This document shows, one piece after another, positions 1 to 12,252 of a stretch of 64,000 nt of DNA (the stretch's first letter is position 1; each line of letters starts with the position of its first letter). The DNA lies in the NCBI RefSeq assembly GCF_964204865.1, contig NC_135259.1, forward strand, positions 15,138,974-15,202,973. Direction: 5' to 3'. The notes under the pieces are model-generated. The model made no database searches. It was not told the DNA's origin and saw only the letters and a program-made list of their open reading frames with translations. The position numbers and the translations under genes are program-made. This DNA is from Styela clava (Eukaryota > Chordata > Ascidiacea > Stolidobranchia > Styelidae).

Positions 1-21
1 TCCTACGCGCTTGATACAAAG

Positions 22-1423
22 ATGAAGACCGTCGCAATTTTTCTTGTTGTAGTTGTGCTGGTTAGCCTGGAAATTTCCCCAACTGACTGTCAGATATTGA
101 TGATCAGTTCACCGGTACAGGGGAGGTAAGTTTATTAGATTTCTGTTATTGAAGACGAATTGTACATATGGATTGTTTTGGTATTATGTTGTTGTTGTTC
201 TAGTTAGTGTTTCTTTTCTTGTTGCTGTTAACTATTGGACCAATTGCTTTGAAATTTTCTACTGGTAAAAATTGTATCGTTCGCTAGAAGGCTCATTACT
301 TTCATCTGTTTCATAAATTTCTGTAGGCTCTAAGTGATTCGTTTTTTTATGTTTGGTGAAATCATCAAAATTAAATATTGAGCACTTGTGGCAGTTCTTT
401 GTTCGTGTTAGTAGTCAGGCGAAGTCATTAATACTGTGGGATAGGTGGTCTACTGCGAAAGATTGCATATTCATACTACTCTGGTTTCGCCCTCGTGTAC
501 CTACATTTGAGCATTGCTCTCTTACTTTCTATAGAAGATCGGATTGAAGTTTTGAATGTTTGCACTCTATCCTCTCATGCTCTGTATTTAAACATTCGAT
601 ATAATTTCACAAATTCTGAATTGTTTATTCAGGGTGATAAATGATGATTTTCAAAAGTTTTCTTCGCCGATCGTTCGACGATGGAAATTTATCATATTTT
701 AATTTACCATTATATATACATTACACTTTATACGAATTGATAAACTCATTCACACAAGTAGATTAATTGATATAACTTTGTTAACAAAGTACACCAGTGG
801 TTCCAACTAGGGTTCCGAGTAACCCAAGGGTTACGCTAGTTCCGTCCAGGGATTCCACAAGTTTAAATCCAAATCCTAGAGTCTGTATGGTGTACGTATA
901 TTGTTTGTCTATAATCAATACGCGACTATGAGATAATCATATAATAAGTGTGTTTCACTATTGTTCGGTGAAAGATCGCCAGACGTTCCGCGTCAAATCG
1001 TCGTTTCACATTTTATGATTATAAATATAAGCATATTTAGATATAATCAATTTCACGGGAATTTCTCGAGTTTTTGAAATGTTTGTTGGTGTAAAAACAC
1101 TGCTCTACATCAACTTTACGTTTTCTATATTTCAGATATACCACACATGCACCATCTGTATGGAAACGGAAAAAGCGGAATGTCGAAAAGGATGAAAATT
1201 TGCAGACTGAAGGTGAAATATAGCAAAATTGTTAATTAATGTTACACTTGAAAGTGAATTTATCTTTAAAAACAAATTCAAATCGAGTCAAAGCCGTGGC
1301 TTCAACATTTCAAAACCTGAAGCTCAGTATTAATCTGTGGGAAGCTTCATTCCCGTCAATGTTATCATGTAAGTTTAAACATCTCCACCTTTTATTACAG
1401 AAAGAGAGAAGGATTTATTTTGA
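22..1423 (+). CDS. A1, secreted peptide precursor (67 aa, 3 exons)
   Basis: Exons 22-125, 1136-1212 and 1401-1423. Donors are AG|GTAAG and AAG|GTGAAA, acceptors TTTCAG and TTACAG, and phases (2, then 1) match every other family member. Residues 1-23 form a hydrophobic signal peptide ending PTDC. A Gln follows, so a pyroglutamyl N-terminus is possible. Exon 2 gives YTTHAPSVW followed by KRKKR, then the acidic NVEKDEN. The tail is EEREKDLF. Trp sits right before the basic run, but no Gly is present, so amidation is not predicted. Poly(A) signals AATAAA lie at 1483-1488 and 1505-1510. It is the most divergent A copy, and its 10-residue ISSPVQ region aligns with A2-A8. The ATG at 22 is close to the window edge, so the promoter is not visible. 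Function is not recognised; secretion and dibasic processing are inferred. Confidence 0.8.
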
Positions 1424-1504
1424 CACGGGTATAATGAAGTATGAAAGATCAATCGGATTCACAATGCCATGGCGGGATTTTAAATAAATGAATATAGATG
1501 GAAA

Positions 1505-1510
1505 AATAAA
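1505..1510 (+). terminator. poly(A) signal of A1
   Basis: AATAAA lies 82 nt after the A1 stop codon; a second AATAAA is at 1483-1488. Confidence 0.55.
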
Positions 1511-2907
1511 GCGTAATATTGTTTGGTTTATACAATTGGGTATTCTGAAAAATATTGAGTTTTTGTACTAGTGAAGAAATTTATGACCATGTGATATAAT
1601 TGATATGATTAATTATCACCGTTGTCAGGTGATTTTGAACTTGATTTCCCACAAGTAGTAAGAAATGCTTCAGCAAGTTTGGAATTTTTTTTGCGGCCTT
1701 TGCTTACATTTCACTTCGAACATTGCTCAGCCACTGCATGAAATGTATCGCGCTAGTGTTTTCTGCAAGAACCGGAACCATTTTGGTTAGACATTTTCCA
1801 CCAAATTTATTACACCTGATGAGCTTAAATCCGAAAATTTTAATCTGCAATATCAATGGAGTAGAATTCACAGCGCTCTAAGCACTAGTTCACCACGCCT
1901 ATCGTTTCACCAATAATGTAAATAGTTACTAAGAGTGGAAATGATACTTTAGCTGTAATCTTGCGATGCAGATGCCAGTAGACATCATTTTGAACAAGAT
2001 TTGAAACACTATAGATGACAGGAGACAAGCCAGGAATCAGATAAACCTTCTTAAAAGACGATTACAGACATTTCAGACAATTATAGTCCGTCATAATATC
2101 TATTGCTACACTTCGAGCTATAAGTTGTTGAATCTCTGAGCTTAAATGAAATGCAATTTTTGACAAATACAATTTTGACCAAAAAGATAGAAAAGACAAT
2201 GAGAATTGAACAAAAACCCTCGTGCATTATTTTTTGTTTCACATTAGTTTTTAAACGTTTAAAGCTTCAATCCGACATCTTGAACTCATATATTAAGAAT
2301 GTACATTAGTAAACGTAGTGTAGTAAACGTTATACTTGTCAAAACTACTCATTCGTCTGCGCTTAAATTGTTGCCGTACTTGTTTTAAAATTAGTCAATG
2401 GGAGAGTATCATGGAGCAGAAGATACGTCGTTGATGGATAGAATGATATAGTTGAGATTTACTGCATTAGCGGTTGATCATATGCTTTTTTGGTTTCATT
2501 AAAGAAAAAATAGAATAAAGAATTGTTAATCTCAGCTTCCAATTTTAAAACTTAGTTATTGATAAATTTTTCACCCAAAATGTGCTTTATTTTTAGACAT
2601 GAAGTCCATTATTTTTAGATGTGATTTTAAAAGTACAACAACCTTAATATTACTGTAGTTTTTTATGGCTGTACGTGATTTGAACAACAACGAATTTGGC
2701 AATAGGTCGAGGTTTTGTACAACAAAATTTATTAGGTACAGATAAACTGTTCAGCTCAATGTTCTGTTTTGCAATAATTACATCCAACTTTACAACGCTG
2801 CACCTTCGAGATTTTGCGGTAACAAGATTATTAAATGATGTGCCATTGCCAGAAATATATGACTTTTATAGCATTTTCTAAAATTCTCGAATTAAAAAAA
2901 TAAATTT
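1511..2907. other. AT-rich intergenic stretch, no gene seen
   Basis: I see no exon with the family pattern, no conserved ORF and no repeat copy from elsewhere in the window. The short ORFs here have no recognisable domains. Confidence 0.5.
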
Positions 2908-3845
2908 CTAATATAGTTTATTCGTCATCACAACATAAGCACAAACATGAATACTGGAAAAGAGGAAAAAAGAACAAAATGTATGAAATATATTGTAAAA
3001 AGTCACAAATCTATTTATACAATTCCAAGTTGTAAAATTAATTAACATTTTACATAAAAAACTGAGATCGTCTTCTATTTTGAAAAGCGCACTTTTGTGA
3101 CAAAGAGAAGAAAATGTTGAATGACTCTGATTATTGAACATCTTCGAAAAGCTCAAAATCTGAAAAATAGGAAAATAATTTCAATTACTGGTATTATACA
3201 AAGAAAAACACTAAGCTGATTATTACTAGAAATAGAGTTTAAGCACAATGCGTGACATTTAAGCTATTATATTTTTAGATTATGCGATACTACAGGCGAA
3301 GTGTGATAAAATACATACGCCGCCACACTCTTACAAAGAATATGATTTGCATATAAAATAGAAAATATAATTGAATTGCATTGATTAAAACGTGTGGTCC
3401 AAAACCAATGTATACCACAATATTGAACGTGCCTGTATTTTCATCAATTTCAACTATTGATCTTCTTTTCTTTTTCCCCGCCCACCCCGGATCTGACGCC
3501 GACGGTTGTCTGAAGTGAAAAACATAACATGTTGGCAACAAATTTATTATTTTCGTTTAAATTAGAGTGTAAAAGTGAGAAATGTGCAATAATTTATTTT
3601 CTCACTTTTTTGAATTGTTGAAGCAGTTTTACTTAACAGTTTCAATATTACATTTGTTATATATTATACAAAATATTCATTTACCTAACTTAATTGATGA
3701 AATAATTTATGTAAAAATTAAAAAATCACCTTGACTCCGATTTACCGCTGCCAGGCTGACCCATAAAAATCATGTCCGCGCAAATAATGACTTGTACGAA
3801 AATGGAGCAATAAATGGCACACATGAGAACAAGTTTCAGATTCAT
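2908..3845 (-). CDS. C1, secreted amidated-peptide precursor (119 aa, GC donor)
   Basis: Exons on the minus strand: 3845-3730, 3509-3433 and 3074-2908. Signal peptide is about residues 1-23 (MNLKLVLMCAIYCSIFVQV start). Exon 1 ends phase 2 at AAG|GTGATT and the split codon encodes Arg. Exon 2, 77 nt as in A1, encodes QPSASDPGWAGKKKRR: Gly before KKKRR predicts a GWA-amide C-terminus, and Gln after the split Arg could cyclise. SIVEIDENT follows. The second donor is the rare GC type (ACAG|GCACGT). Exon 3 starts EDDLSFL, matching the other tails, but then runs on for about 48 residues with no early stop; the stop overlaps an AATAAA. The third exon has two candidate acceptors 3 nt apart (TAG and AAG). 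Exons 1 and 2 are well supported, exon 3 less so. Confidence 0.7.
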
Positions 3846-5257
3846 ATTTTTATATTTGACTGTTTAGGTATTATGTTGATACAAATTTATATTATAGCTA
3901 GTATGAAAAATATATCATATATAACAAATAATCTAGAATTATGGGAAATAAAATAAACATATTCTTCTTTATTTTCATATGTTTAGTATTGTCATGCTTT
4001 TCAGTATTCACCAATAAAACATCACAAGTTGGTTATTTACCGTATACCACCGTTTGTCGCTTTGATGAGATTTATATTTAACACTTTCAACCGCTACACG
4101 TAACCACCAAAAATATTTTATTGACAATGATCATTTGATAAATGTAAGTACACGGTTGTCAAGTGCAGCTGTGAAAGTTTGATGAGTCGTTAGTCATCAA
4201 ACGGCTTCTCTAGAGTTTCCTAAAGTTACGAAATATCTTTTTCGATTTTTAATTTTGTCATAATTTGTTGCCGCTTTTAAACTATATCGACTTATAGTGC
4301 TTACTTATTTTAACACGTTTCGCACAAACAATACAACCTCTGGCATCTTCACTGCACCAATTGAGCATGTAGCTCAACAATCCCTAGCTCTTATATCTAT
4401 AATAAATCTGTATTACATGAGCTATTGCGGCTTTGTCTGTACGGCCAAACTTTGATGAAGCATATGATACGAAGATTTTATAAAAAGGAAAGTGATCCCA
4501 TATATATAGCTACTGCGCGCAAAAGACATCATTTCAAACGAGCTTAAATTTAAGTCGCCACGTAATTTCCAATAATTATGTGCTCAAGTGTATATCTATT
4601 ATTGAGCCACAAAAGTGGATAGAACATAATCATACACAAGGCAATCATCGACAAATCAAATTACTTTTAATCATCCAAATAGAAGAGTTTATTAATCGAA
4701 CGAAGAGTTTATAAATATGATCAGAGGCATTTCAGGAATTAGGTATCGATCATTATTATCGTCAATATATGTAATTTTTGTAGGTATACTGAAATAATTA
4801 GGCCATTAGATAATTTTTGCCATTATCCAAACCCTTCTTTTTCGATTTGAGTCCTATTTGTTTTCAAACTCAAGTGGGTTTCAACTTAATTATAATTTCT
4901 AAAAAGCAAATGAGATTTAGTATTTATTACAGAGTACTTTACAATTTGTTTAATAAGTATAGTTTTAAAAGGTTTATTCTTTAAGTGTCGCCTTATAATG
5001 AAAGTATTTTGAACATTATCAATAACACTCCATTTATTATAAAAGAATATTTGGCAATATGAGCAGCGTATAACATTCAATCTTACATTCTATGCTTTTA
5101 CATCTTGTGTGTATGAGAGCATTTTTATTTTGAAAATACTCGTTATTGTGCGTTCAATAGTCCAGATAATTTAAAATAAGTTTGTTTTTAACAGTCTCTA
5201 ATATTCAGTTGTTTCCCACATACAATCTGAGCTACAATGTTCACCAATAAATGCAAA
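3846..5257. promoter_or_regulatory. shared upstream region of head-to-head C1 and C3
   Basis: 1.4 kb separates the two divergent start codons. It is AT-rich with no exon-like sequence. The C1(-)/C3(+) arrangement resembles the A(-)/B(+) pairs of the array, so this may be a bidirectional control region. No specific site is claimed. Confidence 0.35.
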
Positions 5258-6063
5258 ATGATGACTTTAGTGTTTGGGGCGATGCTTCTGCTGAACTTGT
5301 CATTCATTTCGGAGAAGTCATCAATGGTGGTTGCTCAATCATCAACAACAGTGAACCCAACGGGTCAAAGGAGGTAAGAAACTTTTTTCTAAAATCTAAA
5401 CAAGTAATCGTAGACGATGTTGATGTACCGAGATGATGTAACCGAACGTAATTGTTTCAAACGGAGTCTTTATCATGTATACAGGATCAACAAAACAACA
5501 TGAAAGTCCTATTCCCACTATATTTCTATTGAAAACAAGAATAGAGATAGGTAATAAACCACGATAAGCTTGTGATGATGTGTTTTAACAACCTCCGTCA
5601 ACCACGTTTCGGTCAGATACATAGAACACTTTTATTTACTCATATTATCACAGATATTCAACCCCGTGGGGTGGAAAGAAACGATCAGTGGGGACGGACG
5701 AATTTTTCGGTAAGTTTTACGAAAACATTCAAACCTTTTTCGTGGTTTTGTAGCAAACGAATTTACTGAAGTCCATATTTGACACACATAATGAAATAAA
5801 TATAATTGTATTGGCTAAAATCAGACAGAATCCAAACGTATTTATTTGGTTAACACACACTAATGGCAATGATTGTGCTCCAAAGTAAAATAATTTTTTG
5901 AGGTTATAGATCTGGTCTCTACGTGATATTCCTAATTGTATTGAATTAAAATCAATCAAACATCAGCGTAAAAGTGTATTGAGTTATAAAGTTGACTAAA
6001 TTATTTTTATTCCTTTTTATCTTAGATGGCATCCAACTACTTGACGAAAACCACTTAGATTGA
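5258..6063 (+). CDS. C3, secreted PWG-amide precursor (69 aa, 3 exons)
   Basis: Exons 5258-5373, 5654-5709 and 6026-6063; donors AG|GTAAGA and CG|GTAAGT, acceptors TCACAG and TCTTAG after pyrimidine-rich tracts. The start is MMTLVFGAMLLLNLSFIS, a signal peptide of about 26 residues, followed by Gln. The precursor then reads through VNPTGQRR to YSTPWGGKKR. Gly before KKR predicts a PWG-amide end. Cleavage at the internal RR would release a six-residue YSTPWG-amide. The acidic spacer SVGTDEFF and tail DGIQLLDENHLD follow. Exon 2 is the shortest in the family (56 nt). An overlapping ATG at 5251 opens a different frame with no signal peptide and is rejected. It forms a divergent pair with C1. No known family is recognised. 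Confidence 0.85.
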
Positions 6064-8035
6064 ATTAATGGATTTTCGATGATGTTACCGATATCGCCCA
6101 TGCACAATATTCTATGTATCTTTACTTTATTATGAAGTATTTTTGTGTAATTGAAGAACTTGTCCATCCTGAAACTTTTGAAACCAGTTCTTTTGCATTA
6201 ATTTATTGTGTTGTGTTTGTATCAATATGTACAATTCTCTAACTCGTGTTTAAATTACATAGAATAATCACTAGAAATGCTAACAACCCGACTGTAATTT
6301 CTTCGTTATCTTGACGAATAAAACTTTTGAGAGGCAGTATAGATTACCAGCTGACATTGTAGCTTTTAAACATAATTCGAAGGAACGAATAATATATAAT
6401 TAAGCCTGCAAATTAGCAGAATTGTTAAATTTAGCAGTTTTAGTCGTGTGAACTGTATTCACTAAGGTTGTAGCAAAATGCAATATAATTTAAATGTAAG
6501 GTCTACGGAATTAAAAAATATCACCGTTGGACAATCCATCCCCAACAATAGCTGCATTTTGTTCCGGATATAGCAAAGAATTAAGTGTTGTATCAACTTT
6601 TCACGTAGGCTTTCAGCTGTAATGGTGGCAGAATCTTTTGATATAAATCGGAAAAGCGCCGCACTGGAAGATTCAAATCAACCAGCGGTGATTATTTGGT
6701 GAAAAAAAAAATAAGAGAATATTTTTCAATTGGGCACTGCAAAGCGACGCCGATATTTTTCTAGTTTATTTGTTTATCATAATGTCAGTTCGCAAGAGTT
6801 TTAAACATTTCATGTTACCAATTATTTCAAAGGTTCAGTGGATTATTGTATAAAATATAAATCAAACAGAATTAAATGACACACACAAAAATACTGTATT
6901 GCTTTCAAGCTCATGCTACCGATGAGTTTCTATGGGACTAACTACTCATCGTTCTTCTAAGCTTTTGTGTCGATGGATTCGTATGCATATCACAACCTGA
7001 CATTAATAATTTATCGAATACAATTTGGTGATGGAAAAGAATTAGACATAGATAAACAAGGTTTCTGTCACATCAAATGTATCGCTCTCCAGATTTAGAG
7101 ATACAACAACACAAACCGTTTCAGCGGGTTGTTGTTGAGTTTTTCATGTTTGTGAGCAAGTTTAATTATTGAAACTTCCCTCTCTCACTTCCATTGTATA
7201 ATGTATTTTTGTGCTCTGTCATTTTCTGTGGTTTTAAAGTTGGAATTTATTACTCTACCATCTAAAATGAAATATCGTGGAAAATATTTTATTATGTATA
7301 TTGTATCAAATGGACTTATATATATATAGATATTGTGATTAAACTTATCTATCTATCTATATATTGATAGTTTGCATATGTACATGCCTGTTATAAGCCA
7401 GAGCAAGAAGCAATGTAACCACATCTTGGCCCTAATGCATCTGCGGTAGTTCTTAACTCCTCGGTCAAATTTAAAATTGAAAGAAATTGACCCAGAACAG
7501 TGGTTTTGAACGACCTTGGTGCGATGGAACCCCAATGAAACATCCCCGAGAATCTGGGAACTCTGCGCAATTTTATTTGTCGTATGCAAAAAAAAAATTA
7601 AATACTGTATGTCTGTATATATAAAACCAAAGTCACCACTGGCTCAGAAATAACTTTGAAATTAGATATCATACTGTGATAGTTACCCTTCATTTCATGA
7701 CGAACTCCTTACATCTCAACTACCTTTCCAAGTTTTACCAGCTTGGTTTTAGCTGGTTGTTTCATAAATAATCCAGGCGATCACATTCGTTTACGATCTA
7801 AATCATTATCATTCCCTATCTATTTTCGCCTTTATATCGGAAGAGTAAATCTATATTCACCAGCTTGTCAAATATTGCTTATTACATTTCTATCACTTCT
7901 CTTTGCACTTTTATTTGCGTACGCTCGATTTTGTTTTGAGCTTTGTACACAAAGTTATTTTAAAGTATTATCTTCCTCCTAAACCAATTTTTAGAAAGCG
8001 TAAGCAACAATGATATAACAAACAAACAAAATTAA
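6064..8035. other. intergenic, no gene seen
   Basis: AT-rich sequence with a short TATC-type microsatellite near 7349-7370. No family exons or transposase fragments are visible. The ORFs here look random. Confidence 0.45.
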
Positions 8036-8041
8036 TTTATT
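8036..8041 (-). terminator. poly(A) signal of C2
   Basis: AATAAA on the minus strand, about 70 nt beyond the C2 stop codon. Confidence 0.55.
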
Positions 8042-8111
8042 GACAAGACACAATGTTATATGTTACACAATCATAGTTCTGTTGTATCGGGACTCCGCCG
8101 CTTTGTCCACA

Positions 8112-8814
8112 TCAATCTTCATCAAATAAAAAGTTCTCAACTGAAAAAAAATGATCGATTTTATTTTTTTTAAAATTCTTTAGCTTGCTACTACGGCAAT
8201 GCCTGGAGTTGCTGAATTCTACGCGTAACGCTGTAGACGCAGGCAATTGAAGTAGAAAAAATATATATATATATCGTTGAATCGTACATAATTTATCATT
8301 CCCAAAAATATCTAAAATTTGTCATTTGTTAGCTCACCTTCAGCAGCAAAATCTTCTGCAATTGATCTTTTCTTGCTGCCACCCCATGGTGGACTCGGAG
8401 TACCTATTCTGTAGAATGTATTTGTCACACATATAAAATTTTTCCAAAAAGTAATAATTCAATATAAATCAGATTAGGTCAAATGAAGCATCTTTTTACA
8501 ATTTGTTGCGATGAAATACGCATTGTCCCTTTTAACTCGAAAAAAATTTGAATTGGCCAAGTGTAATCCCCAATGATATTTTAGTTAGCACTCTAAATTT
8601 GCACACTCAACATCTACTCTTCGCGATATCGAGCGAATTCTAAACCGAAAAGTTAATTTTATTTGGTGTTGAATGTTTGTAAAAGAGATTTTATTTATAT
8701 TAGTATAAAATGTACAAACCTTCCTTGGTCAGGCGGAACTGCTTCTACACAATGATCTGAGACGACAAAAAATCCAAACATGAGCACAAAGCATAGACAT
8801 GTTAACATCTTCAT
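8112..8814 (-). CDS. C2, secreted peptide precursor with PPWGGS-KKR (64 aa)
   Basis: Minus-strand exons 8814-8720, 8408-8338 and 8140-8112. The donor of exon 1 is AAG|GTTTGT, exon 2 ends AAG|GTGAGC, and the acceptors are CTACAG and TTTCAG. The signal peptide begins MKMLTCLCFVLMFGFFVV and likely ends near HCVEA (residue 25). VPPDQG and the split Arg codon lead into exon 2, IGTPSPPWGGSKKR. Here Ser, not Gly, precedes the dibasic site, so amidation is not predicted unless GGS is trimmed. SIAEDFAAE and the acidic tail VENFLFDED complete the precursor. Splice phases are identical to the A and B genes although the sequence is very different, which is strong evidence for common ancestry. Confidence 0.85.
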
Positions 8815-8901
8815 TTTGCGCAGAGTCTCATTCGCTCAAAAATAATATGATTAAAATCTAATCTGGTTCATAAAACAATTATTTTCAATAAGTACAGAAT
8901 C

Positions 8902-9949
8902 AATATTTCCATAATTATTAGCAAATCATTAGATTAGGCGACGGGTTTATGCAGTTGTCGCATAAAATAATAGAATGCAAGCATATTTGATATGCAGATT
9001 TGCTTCCAACGCAAACGGAGGTCATCTATTTAAGAGAAGTCTGCTTAACTGCGTAACTGTTGTATTAGTGGGGTGTGGTTAGCTTAGCACTATGGTTAAA
9101 TTGCATTGGAAACACAAATTAGGAGCCTCCCATATCCACCTGGCTCATATCATCTCGCGTCTGAAATGAGTATTGCAAGTATTTAGGAAAGACTGACTAA
9201 ATTTATTTAAGTTTCGTACTGCAGTGAACACTCGTTGGTTCGGTTCTTTTTGTCTATTTGCAAACAACTCGGGGCGCTATATGTAAGGGTTGCTGCTACT
9301 CACGGAATGCATATTTAGAAAAAAATATTAAAATCGATAACATATATAAGAGATACCAATTTGTAAGTGGCACTTTAGCAATCTCTCAAGTGTTTTGCAA
9401 TTTGTTCCAGAACACTTCTAAATCGAAGCCCTGTGCACGAACCGTAGTTAAATCTGGGGATCGAATTGAATGCCAATTAGAAAATTTGAAAATGTACCAC
9501 ATATCTGTGATGAAATTTCGGATATTGCTCAAATCGTTTTCTTCGGGGCCTGTGAAAAGTGTCCATGATTTGAGAGAAGGACAAGTTTGTTGACAACCTT
9601 TTATTTTTTGTTGTTATTCACGTTATTTAGTAATATAACTATATGATTGGCATTTCTGAATGTGATATGTGTATTTGCTGTAGGCCTATAAAACTCCAAT
9701 ATGTTGAATAAAGATTCAGAGCTTTACACAATATAATATGAATCAATAAAATGGAAACTGCCAAAATTAATATTATTGAGGTAATTGAACAGTACAACAA
9801 AAATTTATATTTTTACCAATCATTCCGTGCCGTAGCAATTTGACAAGACGGCATTGTTTCTGTATAAATTTTTGAAGTTTTAGATTAAATTAGGCAAACT
9901 ACGAATTTCTTTTCCATAACATGGTTTTCGTTGTTTTTGAATTAAAATT
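8902..9949 (+). repeat. segmental duplication, left copy (direct)
   Basis: About 1.05 kb nearly identical to 14309-15379 in the same orientation. It includes the shared stretch around AACTCGGGGCGCTATATG, with small indels. No gene is seen inside; the ORF 9258-9593 is disrupted in the other copy. Confidence 0.8.
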
Positions 9950-10314
9950 GTTCATCACTTTACCGAAAACTTTTATTGAGATCCTAAAAAATCGTGTCAG
10001 CATGGCCTTGTTTTGGCAAGGTATATGCAGATTGTATGAGTTGAAACTCCTCAAAATGCTGACAAGTTGTTTAGTAATGCTATTGCAATGCTGTTTGCAA
10101 TTATAGTTGTTTGCATTACATGGGAAATTTGATGTGTGTACAGTGTACGGTGTAAAGCGGAAAAGGTCAATAATATATATACCGGCAAAATGCATTCATT
10201 GCGAAGTGCATATGATATATATAATAATAACAATATTAAAAGAATATTTCAATTCCTCACGCATATACGACTACGACTAAAAGATAACGAGTCAAGTGTT
10301 CCTAGCAAAATCAA
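9950..10314 (+). repeat. segmental duplication, inverted partner at 15833-16190
   Basis: This stretch reappears reverse-complemented at 15833-16190. The ORFs in both strands are by-products of the duplication. Confidence 0.75.
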
Positions 10315-10427
10315 ATTTGACTCGAATTAAAACGTTGTATCAATATCAAATCAAAGGATAATATTCAAATTTAGTTACAACCATTTGCAAATATAAATTA
10401 TCGATATTCAATATTCTCCTTCATAGC

Positions 10428-10888
10428 GGAACGTCATTTGAGTTTTGATTTTATTTGAAAAGGCAAAATGATTGCTCTCATTTACTACTTTAAATATCAG
10501 AGTTCAGAACAAGTGTTTGTGCTAATGGACAAATTCATACTTTAAAAAATTAATGATAATCATGATTGCACGAGCAATTAAGGCCTTTATATCTGAAGAG
10601 ACGGATTGATTTCATATCAAAAAGTTTGATGAAAAAATTGATCTTTTTGATGAATTCGTTTTGAGATTGCTGCAATTACCGCGATTATTTATATAATTGA
10701 TCGACAATGCCGTGTATAAATCACTCCAGAAACTAATCCAACAACGCATTCCTAAAAAATTGAGCTTTCAGCTTCATTAAACCGGAAGAAATTTGGATAC
10801 TTGAGAACAATCTTGTTCGGACAAAACAATCTCATAAAAATAAATCAACTGAAGTCCAGTTTAACATTCTGACGCGTCGTAAACTAAG
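10428..10888 (+). promoter_or_regulatory. conserved A-type upstream region with TATA box
   Basis: A block upstream of A2 that is repeated upstream of A3 to A7. It holds a TATAAAT at 10715-10721 (174 nt before the ATG) and the inverted-repeat-like stretch TCAAAAAGTTTGATGAAAAA. The leader ends GACGCGTCGTAAACTAAG directly before the start codon. Equivalent TATA boxes are at 13234-13242 (A3), 17394-17402 (A4), 22771-22777 (A5), 25254-25262 (A6), 49531-49539 (A7) and 55173-55181 (A8); the last five are on the minus strand. Confidence 0.6.
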
Positions 10889-11807
10889 ATGAAGAATATC
10901 GCAATTTTTCTTGCTGTAGCTGTGTTAGTTCTTAGCCAGGACATTTCGTCCGTTGAATGTCGGACATTGATGATCAGTTCACCGATACAACATCGGTAAG
11001 TCTTTTAGATTTCTAATATTTTGTATAGCTGATAGAATATAAGAGTTTATAGGTTCTCCATCTCTTTATGTCTCTCCTACTTCTATCTTTTGATATATTT
11101 ACAAATTCTTCATTGTATAATGGTATACTGGGTAATAATGAGATTTAAATAAATATCTTCCTCTTCGATGAATCGAAAACACAAATTTACCTAATTACCG
11201 TTATACCAACATTATCATGGATTAAGCGATTCAATTAATTGAGTGATTAGTTGAAAGTAGTTTCTATAGCAACCTTTTGTTTTACATTTTCCAGATATAG
11301 CACAATACCACCATTCTACGCATATATACTGAAAAAGCGCAATGTGGAAAATGATGTGAATTTGCAGACGAGAGGTGACGACATTTTTGATTGTTGTTAG
11401 AAATTCTAAATTAATTTTTTTTTATTAAAATAAAATTTCACTGAGGTAATATAAGTTTTATTTCAGTCAAACAAGCGACGAAACGCGACCAAGTCGGATT
11501 AATAGTTTTATTTTTGCCCGAGATGCTCCCAATCTTAGTTCCAATACTTTGTGAGAGCCATACACCTATTCACTTAAGGCATCACGAGGTGAATTATTTG
11601 AAAGTGAAAGTTATGACTCGAAAAGGTCTCAGTTTTTAATCGAGAGTATCTTGAGGTTGCAGCTTCAACGTTTGAAACCTCAAGCTCAGTACTAAGTTGT
11701 AGGAATCTCCATTGTCGTGAATATTATCTTGTAAGTTAAAACATCTCTACCTTTTTTTTACAGAAAGAGAGAACATGATCATTGGACAAGCAAAAAATGA
11801 AGTATGA
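10889..11807 (+). CDS. A2, secreted peptide precursor (76 aa, 3 exons)
   Basis: Exons 10889-10995, 11295-11374 and 11764-11807, with donors CG|GTAAGT and GAG|GTGACG and acceptors TTCCAG and TTACAG. The signal peptide is about residues 1-24 (MKNIAIFLAVAVLVLSQDIS start, ending VEC). RTLMISSPIQH follows, then the split Arg codon and YSTIPPFYAYIL-KKR. The predicted mature peptide is about residues 25-48, without Gly for amidation and with no Cys. NVENDVNLQTR and ERENMIIGQAKNEV form the tail. An open frame at 11467-11639 after TTTCAG keeps the same phase and could be an alternative third exon. A2 is most like A5, its mirror image across the array. Confidence 0.85.
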
Positions 11808-12252
11808 ATGAACAATCGGATTGAAAATGCCATGACGGAATTTTAATTAATATATATATATATTGCATAAATTAAGCGTAACATTGTTTGGTCTATTGGG
11901 CAGGCATGAGACATGAGGTCTATTGGGTAGGCAGAAAAACATTGAGTTTTAGTATTAGTGAAGCAATTTTGTGCCCATGGGATATAATCGTAATAAATAT
12001 GTTCATCAGTGCCATCAGAAAATTTTCAACTTTATTTCACGCCAATAGTACAGAATGCTTTACACGGTTTGCGATTTTACACGGCATTTTCGGTCTTTTT
12101 AGTTCGAAAAACGCCCGGTTATATAGTTTTCCCTGAAATGAGCTACTACTTTCTGGGATGATCGGAATCGTTTCGAATGCACATTGACCACCTAATGTAA
12201 AACACCCTGGATAATATGGCGAGGAGAACAATTCATGACCTCTATCCACTAG

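Noticed and set aside
5251-5436. 61-codon ORF starting at 5251
   Set aside because: Out of frame with the C3 signal peptide and runs through its splice donor.
9899-10330. ORFs on both strands with copies at 15798-16271
   Set aside because: By-products of the inverted duplication; frames differ at the ends and no domain is seen.
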